Shown here: positions 43,801-51,107 of the stretch, one piece after another | Layout: every line of letters starts with the position of its first letter | Position numbering within the stretch: the stretch's first letter is position 1 | Assembly: GCA_964552945.1 (NCBI GenBank) | Contig: CAZKIP010000004.1 | Span: 1-64,000 of the forward strand | Length of the DNA stretch: 64,000 nt | Direction of reading: 5' to 3' | Source: CAZEAB01 sp964552945 | GTDB taxonomy: Archaea > Nanobdellota > Nanobdellia > Woesearchaeales > GW2011-AR9 | Made by a program: the position numbers and the translations under genes | The notes under the pieces: model-generated | Database searches by the model: none | Told to the model about the DNA's origin: nothing | Seen by the model: only the letters and a program-made list of their open reading frames with translations

Positions 43801-44269
43801 TTATTTAGTTTATTATTACTTATATTCTCCGCAGTCTAAAAAAGGAGAAACAGGGTTTGTAAGAACGGAACCAACAAAACAAGCGGTACAAAAACCAGCA
43901 ACTTTCAAAGAGAAATTCTTCGCTTGGAAGAAAAAAGACACTATTGAGAAATCTAAAGAGAAAAAGAGAAAATCGTTGTTTGGACAATTTTCAAAGTCTT
44001 CTTCAAGCATTCCTCCATTAGAAAAAGCTTTGAAGGGGAAAGGTTCTGACTTATCTCGTTTAGGTAACTTAGCACAACATTATTCCGAACATAAGGAGGA
44101 AATTAGGCCTGGGTTAAGGAAAGAAGAGAAAAATGTTTTTTCTAAATTGGACAAGATAGCTGGAAAAACAAAGGATAAAAAAATCCATGAAGTTGTTAGT
44201 AAGGATGAAGCAAAAGATATTTTTGGAAAGTTGAAAGATATCAGCAAAAAGAGAAAGAAAAGAAAATGA
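37847..44269 (+). CDS. Giant multidomain membrane-anchored surface protein
   Basis: 2140 residues. Order: signal segment (KRGMFIVVFSIFLLVLAISVSA); Cys-rich domain (about 30-110) shared with the upstream protein; carboxypeptidase-regulatory-like beta domains (about 180-255, 260-335 and 340-430); a fibronectin-III-like domain (about 455-535); a long Cys-rich stretch; several Ig-like repeats (for example DNVPPEFTIKS, DTTAPSVISV); calcium-binding DxDxDG loops near 1860-1920 (DEDKDGLPDSW, DSDGDGVDD); a membrane helix (about 1966-1992) and a basic cytoplasmic tail of about 145 residues. Adhesin or scaffold role inferred. Its stop overlaps the next gene. Confidence 0.78.
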   Translation: MNKQKRGMFIVVFSIFLLVLAISVSAEESGCFLYKKASKGVYCTSGILKSVAVKECKDDCDITKDFQEGKLCNLFPECKQVFCDLDCLEKPLGLCQEEGGKELSDDQYQSQCEAVCCVEKYPNVDQLVCNYPMTEQACKDKIKIKPGIYTPYHIAGGSEEDKAAKCQIDYCKEKLAEGSLEGVIKDVDGPVSATISLIGKDKTDSLADGKYSFPKLDPGTYPVEVSKEGYQTAQATISIGIGEKKSYDFTLNKLIIGAIVSGVVKDAQGQLVDGATVLWKGTSITGSTTTSAGGKFSANLPEGKFTFTANKVGFEQGSKELAVIKGTNKIELILTGTPKTILSGTAFLDKNSDNNLDANEKTPAVQIFIDGKLRASSQYEPLATYSIVMDLQKDEEQHSISATYLNGEYVFGPKSFKITKAGLQYDVLLKKLVGVCTADGTDPQKKVDTLNLNHLPGEIGVKLSWIKPCPEVEGYEVERKGAEGKTKKFIFNGAENSYVDKEGLEWLETYEYKIRAVYKDGGIKYSDYSPSKSIKLGQKECEGRYLKDWETFCEPHAPYQANQIYTCSNNNVIIPAKNCPPGLLCAPSNDPRKATCMGTDACFADLGLFGLQSTANQCYGIKDKGDSPKNFCYYDQTHTIVDSCKVCLELESCFDYKSKGACEINNCLTKPCEWVDAASNKEVLDYSQIFKGYDKDSLLTTKETGAGYCIEEKYDNDDKCSLCSSSASLLENFYCTAEVCTGLGRCFSNPPYLGKGALSSCNECGESPAKNTNCYTYGSKLECEGESPVNMDIKGKIIPSADNCNWGTCRWIGNNKDGKCVKDADVDKQVTDDCQGFKGADKDLCKSDNTPPKTSIVGDFTFTVSSVNTNVTLEGDESINKKGWQGNHLGVAGICLTSASSDKCLMENFVKKPYPGLKFKEEVTLNLYEQLKDKKIDGEIYLLKYFSQDRYFNQENVQEAQIYVDNVPPEFTIKSTKKTLGDTTDLSVFLEDLSEAMSCDFELTPLLPLGTKVNKAVSITEQKMVSFPGLKVVRADVKVTCKDSLGNENSKNKTFVFDLEKRIEILSPELESILSKTTLTFEVKTTIDATCSLFNQAKNQKVADFKASSDLKIHKTDAIPGFIEGDYSASHKVICTDVVTQGTMEDFFNFRVDFTPPNTEIILKEGKRVEKPVKYGWEEFFVKDVEVTLSCKADGFSCEKRFYCLGKGCGLKSTGKFVEYTAPFKVDKTTSICYFSKDKSGNEVVQPFCGKIIVEGYGLILESPPIKMFEDEIWGISNKPQFELRFTTKVSSKICKLGLSEGFDYDKVDLDRVLEGKGGKYIFPNFPSGSLGAYPEKGGVKTLYVVCEAGDGGLSPEHVVHIEYDPSAPEIIDQGAEPNKILKEKTTRLFATTDDKTFCRYSDNSAGDGSSDYLTMEYSFPGQDKNTLFKKHEQHYSISFVGLKKDYLFNVQCKNGADDFSKVEEIKFEVDYTEESKNDEKNDDGTDKVTEGFILKASPQGGYLQGTSANLFVETSKNAICRYKLGSEYQNFNVTGEKIHTSTLLSLPDKDYLIPVSCIMGKKTATALLSFTIDTTAPSVISVEDGNYTCGSKEWSVMVETSDNNISGYYYEIYDNGLIPSVAYKKIYGEQKSTQLGSGYTGYYSIYETFSEKNYSKFLTNKSKEIQKGVVYNKSVGPTLPLSIPVSEFKEDHIYYTKVWTWDAVKNQGNPKESDGIAVVQENSSFCVTTKENNVAPKVDYVVNDSSCLKTVVKLKCSSPTGCKSIEYGISTASSECQANKSYNGKNLLIKGKKWVCYTASDYTGINVSGKKLFTYVDQDGDSVRDKKTCDLCLKTPAGKIVGNDGCSLEQLTDEEAGKDEDKDGLPDSWEKLRSREGCLLSPFSKDSDGDGVDDATQDYDDDGRSNLQEYYAGTDPCVKDDDFFSDDLYKFDEEEDEKKVDDKKKDDKKKPTTGVSTTKEKEEESILALILMLIGLLLILGGTGYLVYYYLYSPQSKKGETGFVRTEPTKQAVQKPATFKEKFFAWKKKDTIEKSKEKKRKSLFGQFSKSSSSIPPLEKALKGKGSDLSRLGNLAQHYSEHKEEIRPGLRKEEKNVFSKLDKIAGKTKDKKIHEVVSKDEAKDIFGKLKDISKKRKKRK

Positions 44270-44814
44270 TGTTTGGAAAAAAAGGGATGGGTATTGCACA
44301 GGCTTTTATTTTTATAGTTGTAGCTTTGACTTTCGCATTAATTATGATTTTTGGGTTTAAAGCAGTACAAGATTTTTTGGATAAAGGAGAAAAGGTAGTC
44401 TTTTTACAATTTAAAAATGATTTGGAAACTTCAGTGAAACAAATCTACACCAACTATGGGGCCGTAAGAATTAAAGATTTCCGAGCACCTGGCCAATATG
44501 AAAAGATTTGTTTTGTTAACATGGACATTAAACCCACTGAAGAGGATTTAGATGAACTCTTTCAGGAAGATTTCTATGCTAGTGAAGTATGGAGAGAAGC
44601 TTGGAGTAGAGACGATGTTACGGGAATTAAGGCTGTGGAAGAAAATGTTTTCCTTTCACCTAAAGTAGATACTATTCAAATGAAGATTCACAAAATCAAA
44701 ATTTATGGAGAAAAGAATGAAGGATTTCTTTGTACAAAAATTGAAAAAGGATCTTTTCGTCTAGTCCTTGAAGGTAAAGGGGATAGTACGGAATTATCCC
44801 TTCCCGAGCCTTGA
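44266..44814 (+). CDS. Pilin-like membrane protein (cluster member 1)
   Basis: 182 residues; start MMFGKKGMGIAQAFIFIVVAL, so KKG then a hydrophobic helix (about 10-32), with a soluble C-terminal domain. No known family. The ATG overlaps the TGA of the giant protein, tying the gene cluster to it in one operon. An ATG at 44269 is an equally possible start. Confidence 0.7.
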   Translation: MMFGKKGMGIAQAFIFIVVALTFALIMIFGFKAVQDFLDKGEKVVFLQFKNDLETSVKQIYTNYGAVRIKDFRAPGQYEKICFVNMDIKPTEEDLDELFQEDFYASEVWREAWSRDDVTGIKAVEENVFLSPKVDTIQMKIHKIKIYGEKNEGFLCTKIEKGSFRLVLEGKGDSTELSLPEP

Positions 44815-44816
44815 TA

Positions 44817-45875
44817 ATGTTTAAAAAAGCCCAGATGCAGATTGGATTTAATTGGATTTTTGTTTTGATAGCTGGGGCGGTAATTTTACTTTTTTTTGTA
44901 GGTATTGTGGTTAAACAGCAACAAGTTTCTGAAGAAAATTTAGCAAGAGATATTGTAGGAACGATGGATTCAATATTTACTGCAGCTAGAGTTTCGGATA
45001 AAACTAAGAATGTAATTCCACTAAGAGGGTTAGAGAAAGAAATTTTATTGTTTAGTTGTGAGGATAGTGTTACCGAATTCTCGTTAAAAGACCAACCATT
45101 TAGGGAGCAGAATAATATTGACCCCCTTTTTTCGCCAAATGAAATAAAATCTTCAGAATTATTTTTAATAAGTTTGCCTTACAATTTACCCTATAAAACT
45201 CTTGATTTTTTAATGCTAACTTCTCCAAGTGTGAAATATGTTTTGATTGGTAAAAAGGACTTGCCTTTTGTAGAAGAATTTCTTAATCAAACGGAAGGAT
45301 TTAATGTAAAATATTTGCCAGAAGCCAAGTATGCTAAGTTGGACATAACTAGGGAGCTTCAGTTAAAAATTATTGATTTAGAAGGAGGCTTGATTGTGGA
45401 AGGAGCCAAAGTTCCAGGAATTTTCGATGTGCTTGCAGATAAAAATGTTCGAGCAGTTTCTTTTTCAGGAAACCAGATTACTTATTATCAGAGGGAAGGA
45501 GATAGTTGGGCTTCTATGCATCAAGAACCTTTGCCTTTAATCTCTGTGGGAGGAGAGAGAGATGCCGCCAAATATGCCGCTATATTTGCTCATGATGATT
45601 TGAATTATTGGTGTAACATGCAGAAGGCTTTCAACAGAATTTCTTTTGTTGATGAAATTTATCGTCAAAAAATAAAAGAGATGCTTCTGTATTATGATAA
45701 AACAAAAAGTTCTTCCTGTGCTTCTGATACAAAATCTCTTTCTAAATCCTTAGAGGTTCATCAGGGACAAGCAGATATTTGTGAAAGGGATTCCTGTTCC
45801 GGATTTGTTGAAGAATCTAAGAAAATAAGAGAAACTAACCAGTTTTTGAAAGAATGTGAGATTCAATTATATTAA
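44817..45875 (+). CDS. Pilin-like membrane protein with large ectodomain (cluster member 2)
   Basis: 352 residues from the ATG at 44817 (a TTG at 44811 would overlap the previous gene). Start MFKKAQMQIGFNWIFVLIAG: KKA-Q and a helix to about residue 28. The ectodomain (about 35-352) begins with an amphipathic helix and has alternating strands and helices plus several Cys (CASD, CERDSC) near the end. Fold unknown to me. Confidence 0.68.
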   Translation: MFKKAQMQIGFNWIFVLIAGAVILLFFVGIVVKQQQVSEENLARDIVGTMDSIFTAARVSDKTKNVIPLRGLEKEILLFSCEDSVTEFSLKDQPFREQNNIDPLFSPNEIKSSELFLISLPYNLPYKTLDFLMLTSPSVKYVLIGKKDLPFVEEFLNQTEGFNVKYLPEAKYAKLDITRELQLKIIDLEGGLIVEGAKVPGIFDVLADKNVRAVSFSGNQITYYQREGDSWASMHQEPLPLISVGGERDAAKYAAIFAHDDLNYWCNMQKAFNRISFVDEIYRQKIKEMLLYYDKTKSSSCASDTKSLSKSLEVHQGQADICERDSCSGFVEESKKIRETNQFLKECEIQLY

Positions 45876-45881
45876 ATAAAA

Positions 45882-46376
45882 ATGAAATTAAGCAAGAAAG
45901 CTCAAATAAGGATGACTGAAACAGTCTCGGTCTTATTCATTTTTTTTATTTTGGTAGCTTTTGGGATGCTTTTTTATGGGAAATATCAGGAAGGTGCAGT
46001 ACTTGAGAAGGAAGAAGAGTTATTTGTTAAAAAAGCTCAAGATATTACCACTAAGCTGATTTATCTTCCCGAAATTGCTTGCACTAGAGGAGATTCAGAG
46101 GCGGAAGCATTTTGTTTTGATTTGATGAAGTTAAGATCTGCCGGACAGGTGTTAGAAGATGATTACTATTTTGACATATTTTCATTTGCAAGAATTACAA
46201 TTAACCAAACTTATCCTAAAAAAGAGGAAGACATAATTATTTATGAAAGGCTTCCCAATGAAATTAAGAAAATCACCCCTTCAAGGTTTATAGTAGCTTT
46301 GAAAGATCAAAGTGAAGGAATTAATGGTGTTTCTTCATACCATTTTGGATTTGTTAAGGTGGAGGTTTTTTCATGA
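45882..46376 (+). CDS. Pilin-like membrane protein (cluster member 3)
   Basis: 164 residues; start MKLSKKAQIRMTETVSVLFIFFILVAFG. The KKA-Q, the Glu six residues on and the helix look like a type IV pilin or pseudopilin start. The remainder is a small alpha/beta domain with one Cys pair (ACTRGDSEAEAFCF). Its stop overlaps the next ATG (ATGA). Confidence 0.7.
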   Translation: MKLSKKAQIRMTETVSVLFIFFILVAFGMLFYGKYQEGAVLEKEEELFVKKAQDITTKLIYLPEIACTRGDSEAEAFCFDLMKLRSAGQVLEDDYYFDIFSFARITINQTYPKKEEDIIIYERLPNEIKKITPSRFIVALKDQSEGINGVSSYHFGFVKVEVFS

Positions 46377-46900
46377 ATCTCTTCTTTAAAAAAGGCCAGA
46401 TGGAGATGGTTGGTTTGGTAGTTATCGTTATTCTTATTACGTTAGGGTTACTTTTTATGACCATTTTTGCTTTACAAAACGATGATAAGAAGGTTTTTAC
46501 TCAGAAAGGGATAGCTGCTAGTACGATGGCTGCTTTAATGAAAACCACCATTTATGATTGTAATCAACCTAAACTTTCGTTAGAAAAAAAACTTCTTGAT
46601 GATTGTGCAAAAAATCACGGGTTGCCAGAAGATTTATTTGAGTTTCATTGCGATGCTAAAAATAGTTGTGATTATTTAGAAGGGAAAATAACCGCTTTAC
46701 TGAACGAAAGTTTGGGAAGGTGGGGTTTTCGTTACCAATATGAATCTACAGTTGTCCAAGGAGACGCGATTATTGGACCAATCGTTTCTTCCAGAGGAGG
46801 ATGCGCTGCTAAAAAGATAGGGAGGGAAACCTCTAATCCATTCTTTCTTTCAGATGGGAAGGGAAGGTTGGTTAGAAGCGAATTATTCATCTGTGGATAG
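46373..46900 (+). CDS. Pilin-like membrane protein (cluster member 4)
   Basis: 175 residues; start MNLFFKKGQMEMVGLVVIVI: KKG-Q followed by a hydrophobic helix to about 32. The C-terminal domain holds Cys in pairs (DCNQ, DDC, FHC, NSCDY, GGC, FICG). No recognised family. Last gene before a 79-base gap with its own promoter. Confidence 0.7.
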   Translation: MNLFFKKGQMEMVGLVVIVILITLGLLFMTIFALQNDDKKVFTQKGIAASTMAALMKTTIYDCNQPKLSLEKKLLDDCAKNHGLPEDLFEFHCDAKNSCDYLEGKITALLNESLGRWGFRYQYESTVVQGDAIIGPIVSSRGGCAAKKIGRETSNPFFLSDGKGRLVRSELFICG

Positions 46901-46913
46901 TTGAAGATTTAGC

Positions 46914-46973
46914 AAAATTTATATAGGTTTATCTCTTTTTAAAAGGTAAATCGATATTTAAAAAACGAGGTGT
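46914..46973 (+). promoter_or_regulatory. Internal promoter and ribosome binding site of the pilin-like cluster
   Basis: TATA-like AAAATTTATATAGG at 46914-46926 and a CGAGGTGT ribosome binding site at 46966-46973 before the ATG at 46980. The only long gap within the cluster, so a second transcription unit probably starts here with a leader of about 30-35 bases. Confidence 0.55.
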
Positions 46974-46979
46974 AAAATT

Positions 46980-47330
46980 ATGTTTTCGAAAAAAGGTCAA
47001 GGTCTTTCATTAAATGTGATAATTATCGCGGCTTTAGCTCTGATAGTTCTGGTTGTTTTAGCAGCAGTTTTTATTGGTAGAATCACACCGGTAGGAGAAG
47101 ATGTTGAAAGAGTAGGCAACACTGAATTGGTTAAAATGAAGCTTAAATATGGGACTTGCCATCCTAACGACGCAGAAGCGAACTCTTTTGTAAGTTCTTT
47201 TGGTCTAGCAGGATCTCCTGAAGATGGAGAGAAAGTTAAAGTTGAATTTAGTAATAAAATAAGTGATTGTAAAGAATTCAATGATGATCAGAAAAGTTGT
47301 GAAGCTTCTGGTGGATGTAGCTGGAAATAA
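46980..47330 (+). CDS. Small pilin-like protein (cluster member 5)
   Basis: 116 residues; start MFSKKGQGLSLNVIIIAALA, a classic KKG-Q plus hydrophobic helix (about 10-30). The tail is acidic and ends with a Cys-rich hook (DQKSCEASGGCSWK). With a dedicated promoter and ribosome binding site it may be the most abundant member, i.e. the major subunit (inference). Confidence 0.72.
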   Translation: MFSKKGQGLSLNVIIIAALALIVLVVLAAVFIGRITPVGEDVERVGNTELVKMKLKYGTCHPNDAEANSFVSSFGLAGSPEDGEKVKVEFSNKISDCKEFNDDQKSCEASGGCSWK

Positions 47331-47332
47331 AG

Positions 47333-47644
47333 ATGAATAAATCTTTTTTTTCTTTCCTTTTTGGGAAGAAAGCCTTAGCGAACATTTGGTGGATTATTAT
47401 TGGTGCAGTTCTGGCTTTAGTGGTTTTGATAGTTATATTACTTATTTTTACAGGAAAAACGACTCCCTTAGAACAAGGGTTACTTGATTGTGAAAGCAAA
47501 GGTGGACAATGTTTAAAGAAAGACGATTGTCTTAGCAAAAAGTACGATGGAACTGTCTCTTCAGCATTCGAATGCAGCGAGGGGAATGTTTGTTGTTTCA
47601 CTCTTTTCAAAGAGACAGATAAAAAAGATTCGGATAATAAATGA
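47333..47644 (+). CDS. Small pilin-like protein (cluster member 6)
   Basis: 103 residues; MNKSFFSFLFGKKALANIWWIIIGAV, with KKA after a longer hydrophobic leader, helix to about 40, then a small Cys-rich domain (six Cys: DCESKGGQC, DDC, FEC, VCCF) probably closed by disulfides. It starts two bases after the previous stop. Confidence 0.68.
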   Translation: MNKSFFSFLFGKKALANIWWIIIGAVLALVVLIVILLIFTGKTTPLEQGLLDCESKGGQCLKKDDCLSKKYDGTVSSAFECSEGNVCCFTLFKETDKKDSDNK

Positions 47645-47663
47645 AAATATCAATAATAAAAAG

Positions 47664-47789
47664 ATGGTTTTTTCCAAGAAAGCACAGCTGATTACCAAGG
47701 AAGCACTTTTGATTACTTTAGCGATTATTCTTTTTTTGTTGGTTTTTTATTTAGTGGTTGTTGAACCATTTATTTCAATAGGGATTTAA
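47664..47789 (+). CDS. 41-residue pilin-like microprotein (cluster member 7)
   Basis: Start MVFSKKAQLITKEALLITLA; the whole protein is the KKA-Q signal, one hydrophobic helix and a five-residue end. A longer frame upstream overlaps member 6 in another phase, so the ATG at 47664 is taken. It resembles a bare pilin N-terminal helix without a head domain. Confidence 0.6.
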   Translation: MVFSKKAQLITKEALLITLAIILFLLVFYLVVVEPFISIGI

Positions 47790-47791
47790 AG

Positions 47792-47950
47792 ATGATAAAT
47801 AGATGTTTATGTAATAAAAAGGGAATGGCAAGATGGTTCTTAGCTTTTCTAATCCTTGCTTTAGTATTTTTAATTATGATGACGGTTTGGTTTGTTGCTT
47901 TGAAGGGGAATTTGGATTTTTTTTTTGATAAAATATTGGATTGGTTTTAA
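47792..47950 (+). CDS. 52-residue pilin-like microprotein (cluster member 8)
   Basis: ATG at 47792, stop TAA at 47948-47950. Product begins MINRCLCNKKGMARWFLAFL and is a KKG motif, one hydrophobic helix (about 14-36) and a short end FFFDKILDWF. It fills exactly the gap between the neighbouring genes (two bases before, none after), which supports it being real. Confidence 0.62.
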   Translation: MINRCLCNKKGMARWFLAFLILALVFLIMMTVWFVALKGNLDFFFDKILDWF

Positions 47951-49189
47951 ATGGGATTTGCATGGAGAAGATTGGGAGCAATACTTTTAGTGGTTATAGT
48001 GGTAGCTGTCGTTCTCACAATTGATAGTTCTACGTGGGGTGGAATTAAGGATGCTTTTGCTGATGCTGTGCTTAATAATAGTTTAAAGGTTGGCGGAAAG
48101 GACATAAAAGGAGTGAAACCAAAAGTCCCTCCAGACCACAAAGTTGCAATAGACTTATTGGTAGGGAGGATGAAAGACATGGCCAAATTGGAAGGCAATT
48201 ATTGTTTTGCACAATATCAGAAACTTCCCCTCCTAAAGCAAACTACTTTACTTTTTGAAATGGACGGAGATAAAACACTTCTTCGTGTACTTGGTGGTGT
48301 TGGTGGTTTACAAGAAACAAATCTTAATTATGAACTTCCGCTAAAACTATGTGTTGTGGGGGGAGAACAAAACGGCGTTATTGTCTCTGAAGACTTTTAC
48401 AATACTTTTTTGGAACCAGATGGAGAAGCCCATAGCAATTTTTTTAAATCCGTAAACATTATTAAAATTGCCGGGGCCGATAATTCTAATAGGTTTAGTT
48501 ATCTAGGGGTAGAAAATAAACTTGAAGATGGTGCTTGGTTATTCAAAGCTTCAGACAATCAAGTCTGCTTTTTCCCTGCCAGTTCAGACGAGGATGAAGG
48601 AATTGATAGCGATTATTTAGTTGATAAGGAAGAAGAGAAAAGTATTTTTAACCAACTTAACAGAAATTCTTTGAAATGCCCCTCTTCTGAAGATGATTGG
48701 CAGAAATATGAATCAATTGAAGTTACTGGTCTAAAATCAACTTCTGTTTCTCACGCAATCTCTCAGGGGTGTGAAGGATTGGTTGGAGAAGATTGTCTTT
48801 CTGAAAGTGGCTGCAATGGAAAATATCCTGATATCTCTGGATTCAAGGAAGGTTGTGCCGTTTTTTCTACACGTGTTCATCTACCTTACGATGATTGTGG
48901 AGCAGGAAAATCTCCCGAAGGACAAATTTTGTACCCCTATGGGAAGAATGTTCTTCAAAATAATGGCAATTTAAAATTGGTGCCTTATACATTTAAGGGT
49001 TTTGCTAGAACTAAAGAAATTGTTGAAAGTAACCTTTGGAAATCTTTTGACACTAAATCTTTAATTTGTGCAAAAAACGAATGGGTTGTATGTGATAGAT
49101 TTCATTTAGATCAGGAATTTGTTGGTAAGGAAAAAACTTATCTTTGTAAGGAAGACAATGGGGTCATACTTTGGGAGGAAAAGACATGA
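47951..49189 (+). CDS. Membrane-anchored Cys-rich protein (cluster member 9)
   Basis: 412 residues with a short N-terminal anchor (MGFAWRRLGAILLVVIVVAVV) lacking a clear KKG. The ectodomain has a calcium-like acidic loop (DEDEGIDSDY) and ends with WVVCDRF...KTYLCKEDNGVILWEEK, the same W-C-Y-C-NG-W module found in the 1772-residue surface protein. This links the cluster to that giant protein. Its TGA overlaps the next ATG. Confidence 0.68.
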   Translation: MGFAWRRLGAILLVVIVVAVVLTIDSSTWGGIKDAFADAVLNNSLKVGGKDIKGVKPKVPPDHKVAIDLLVGRMKDMAKLEGNYCFAQYQKLPLLKQTTLLFEMDGDKTLLRVLGGVGGLQETNLNYELPLKLCVVGGEQNGVIVSEDFYNTFLEPDGEAHSNFFKSVNIIKIAGADNSNRFSYLGVENKLEDGAWLFKASDNQVCFFPASSDEDEGIDSDYLVDKEEEKSIFNQLNRNSLKCPSSEDDWQKYESIEVTGLKSTSVSHAISQGCEGLVGEDCLSESGCNGKYPDISGFKEGCAVFSTRVHLPYDDCGAGKSPEGQILYPYGKNVLQNNGNLKLVPYTFKGFARTKEIVESNLWKSFDTKSLICAKNEWVVCDRFHLDQEFVGKEKTYLCKEDNGVILWEEKT

Positions 49190-50187
49190 AACGGCGCTTA
49201 AAAAGGTTTCTTAAAAGTAAGAGAGGAGTAGTTATGACTACTACTTTGGTTAAGATAACCGTTTTATTGATTTCCTTTATGTTAATAGGGGGAAGTATTG
49301 CGAGGTTTGCTTCTAAAGCAGGGGAGAAGGATACTGAAGCCATTTGTAGAACAAGTATAGATGCTAGAGTTGCTTCCATAACCAATGCTAAACTTTTAGG
49401 AATTGAAGTGGAAGGAGTAAAATCTGTTCCAATGCTTTGTACTACTATCGATAAAAAACTTTCTGGCGAAAAGGAAGAGATAATGGATGATATGGCGGAA
49501 ATGATTTCTAGATGTTGGTGGATGTTCCGTTTGGGTAAAACCGCAGACTTGTTTAAATCCATCCCTGGAGTTGAAGGAGGAAATAAAGGGAAGATTTGTT
49601 ACACCGCTTTGATTAAAGACATCAAGGACGCAGATTATATTACTGGCCAAGAATTTTTTCAATATCTTTCCAAGAAACCTCATCCGGATATGGGTCCCGA
49701 AGAAACCTATACTGATTACGTTCAATATGCCGGTGGCCCAGGAAGAATTTTACTATTATTAAACCAGAAAAAAGGTGAAGCAACTGTAAAAAAAGATGCA
49801 GATTTACTCTCTCTCTTAAATGACGGGATCTCTGAAGGAGGAGTTTTCCAAGAAAATAATGCTTATGAGATTGCTTTCATAGAAAAAAGAGGTAATGAAA
49901 ACGATTGGATTTCCTCCTCTTTAGTTGGAGGCGGTTCTGCGGCTGCAATAGGTGGTGGATTAGCAATTTGGGCGGGAGTAGCTACCGGCGGAATTGGTTT
50001 GATTGTTTATGGTGTTGGTGCACTTGCTATAGGGGCTTATTCATTAGCTGAAGGAGCAGTGATTGAATTAGAAGATTTGTTTGCTCAAGAAGATGTAAGC
50101 ACAATAATTGTTGTTGATGTTTCAGACAAACAATTACAGAGAAAATTACATAAAAATGTTTTGCTTGACGATTCTGCAGGCAAGTAA
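49186..50187 (+). CDS. Membrane protein with two hydrophobic regions (cluster member 10)
   Basis: 333 residues from the ATG at 49186 (ribosome binding site GGGAGGA just before). N-terminus MKRRLKRFLKSKRGVVMTTT has SKRG before a helix (about 20-37). A second, glycine-rich hydrophobic pair lies at about 245-285 (GGGSAAAIGGGLAIWAGVA...), after which the C-terminus is acidic and basic. It is the only cluster member with a clear second membrane region, so it could be a platform or pore element (speculative). Confidence 0.66.
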   Translation: MKRRLKRFLKSKRGVVMTTTLVKITVLLISFMLIGGSIARFASKAGEKDTEAICRTSIDARVASITNAKLLGIEVEGVKSVPMLCTTIDKKLSGEKEEIMDDMAEMISRCWWMFRLGKTADLFKSIPGVEGGNKGKICYTALIKDIKDADYITGQEFFQYLSKKPHPDMGPEETYTDYVQYAGGPGRILLLLNQKKGEATVKKDADLLSLLNDGISEGGVFQENNAYEIAFIEKRGNENDWISSSLVGGGSAAAIGGGLAIWAGVATGGIGLIVYGVGALAIGAYSLAEGAVIELEDLFAQEDVSTIIVVDVSDKQLQRKLHKNVLLDDSAGK

Positions 50188-50199
50188 AAGGTGATAAAG

Positions 50200-50469
50200 A
50201 TGAAAAATAAAAAAGGAGCCCTCTCTTGGGAGTATATTATAGTAGGCGTACTCGTTTTAGTAGTTCTAATTGTTGTTTTAATGATTTTTTCAAAAGGAGC
50301 GGAGAAAGGCGGAGATAGTTTGCTTGAAAAAATTGAAGGAACTAAACACGATACTGATAAAGATGGTGTGGCTAATTATTTAGACAAATGTCCTTGTGAT
50401 CCTGAAGTGGGAGGAGAATGGACAGAAGATAAAGGTAGCATAGATAAGTGTACTCCTTGTACGGAATGA
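50200..50469 (+). CDS. Small pilin-like protein with Ca-binding loop (cluster member 11)
   Basis: 89 residues from the ATG at 50200; start MKNKKGALSWEYIIVGVLVL, KKG-A with Glu at +5 relative to the predicted cut, the canonical type IV pilin position. After the helix comes a DTDKDGVANYLDKCPCDPE loop of thrombospondin type 3 kind and a CTPC end. Confidence 0.72.
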   Translation: MKNKKGALSWEYIIVGVLVLVVLIVVLMIFSKGAEKGGDSLLEKIEGTKHDTDKDGVANYLDKCPCDPEVGGEWTEDKGSIDKCTPCTE

Positions 50470-50474
50470 TTATA

Positions 50475-51107
50475 ATGGTAAACAAAAGAGGATTGATGTT
50501 AAATTTTTTAACTTCTCTACTCATAGCTATTTTTCTTTTTGGAACCGCTTTTGGAATTGTTTCAAAAGTTTTTAGGACAAGTTCGCAAGCAAAAGAAAGT
50601 TTTATAGAATTTTTGGAAGATATTGAAGATTTTTCAAATGGTGGTAAAGAGTTAGATAGTTCTTTATTGATTATGGATGAAGAAAGTTTAGTCATACTTT
50701 TTAAAAATAAAGAGAGGAAATTGATTTTATCTCAGAGTAAAGCAGATTTTGATGCTAGTGTCACTTCATCATTTTTGGCACCAGATCCTGAAGAAATAAA
50801 AAAAAGGATTGATTGGAAATACAATTTTTATTTCTCATATCCTGCAAATTATTGCACTAAAGAGGAATGTGCTTGTTTATGTGATTCGTTTAGGATAGGA
50901 CAGGCAAAATCTTATAATACCGATATTAAAAACGAGTTAATAGAACTTAGTGTTCCTTGTAAGAATTTATTTTGCAGAGAATTGGACGTTTCTTTGGAAG
51001 AAACTTGGTCCATTGACAGACAGAAAAAAGATAATAACATCTTCCGTCGCAGTTTGATTGAATTTACTAAGAATAGCAAAGGAGAAATAATTCTGGAGCA
51101 AAAATGA
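50475..51107 (+). CDS. Pilin-like membrane protein (cluster member 12)
   Basis: 210 residues from the ATG at 50475; start MVNKRGLMLNFLTSLLIAIF, with KRG before a helix to about 30. The remainder has an acidic amphipathic helix and a Cys-containing segment (CTKEECACLCDS). Overlaps the next gene by four bases. Confidence 0.66.
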   Translation: MVNKRGLMLNFLTSLLIAIFLFGTAFGIVSKVFRTSSQAKESFIEFLEDIEDFSNGGKELDSSLLIMDEESLVILFKNKERKLILSQSKADFDASVTSSFLAPDPEEIKKRIDWKYNFYFSYPANYCTKEECACLCDSFRIGQAKSYNTDIKNELIELSVPCKNLFCRELDVSLEETWSIDRQKKDNNIFRRSLIEFTKNSKGEIILEQK

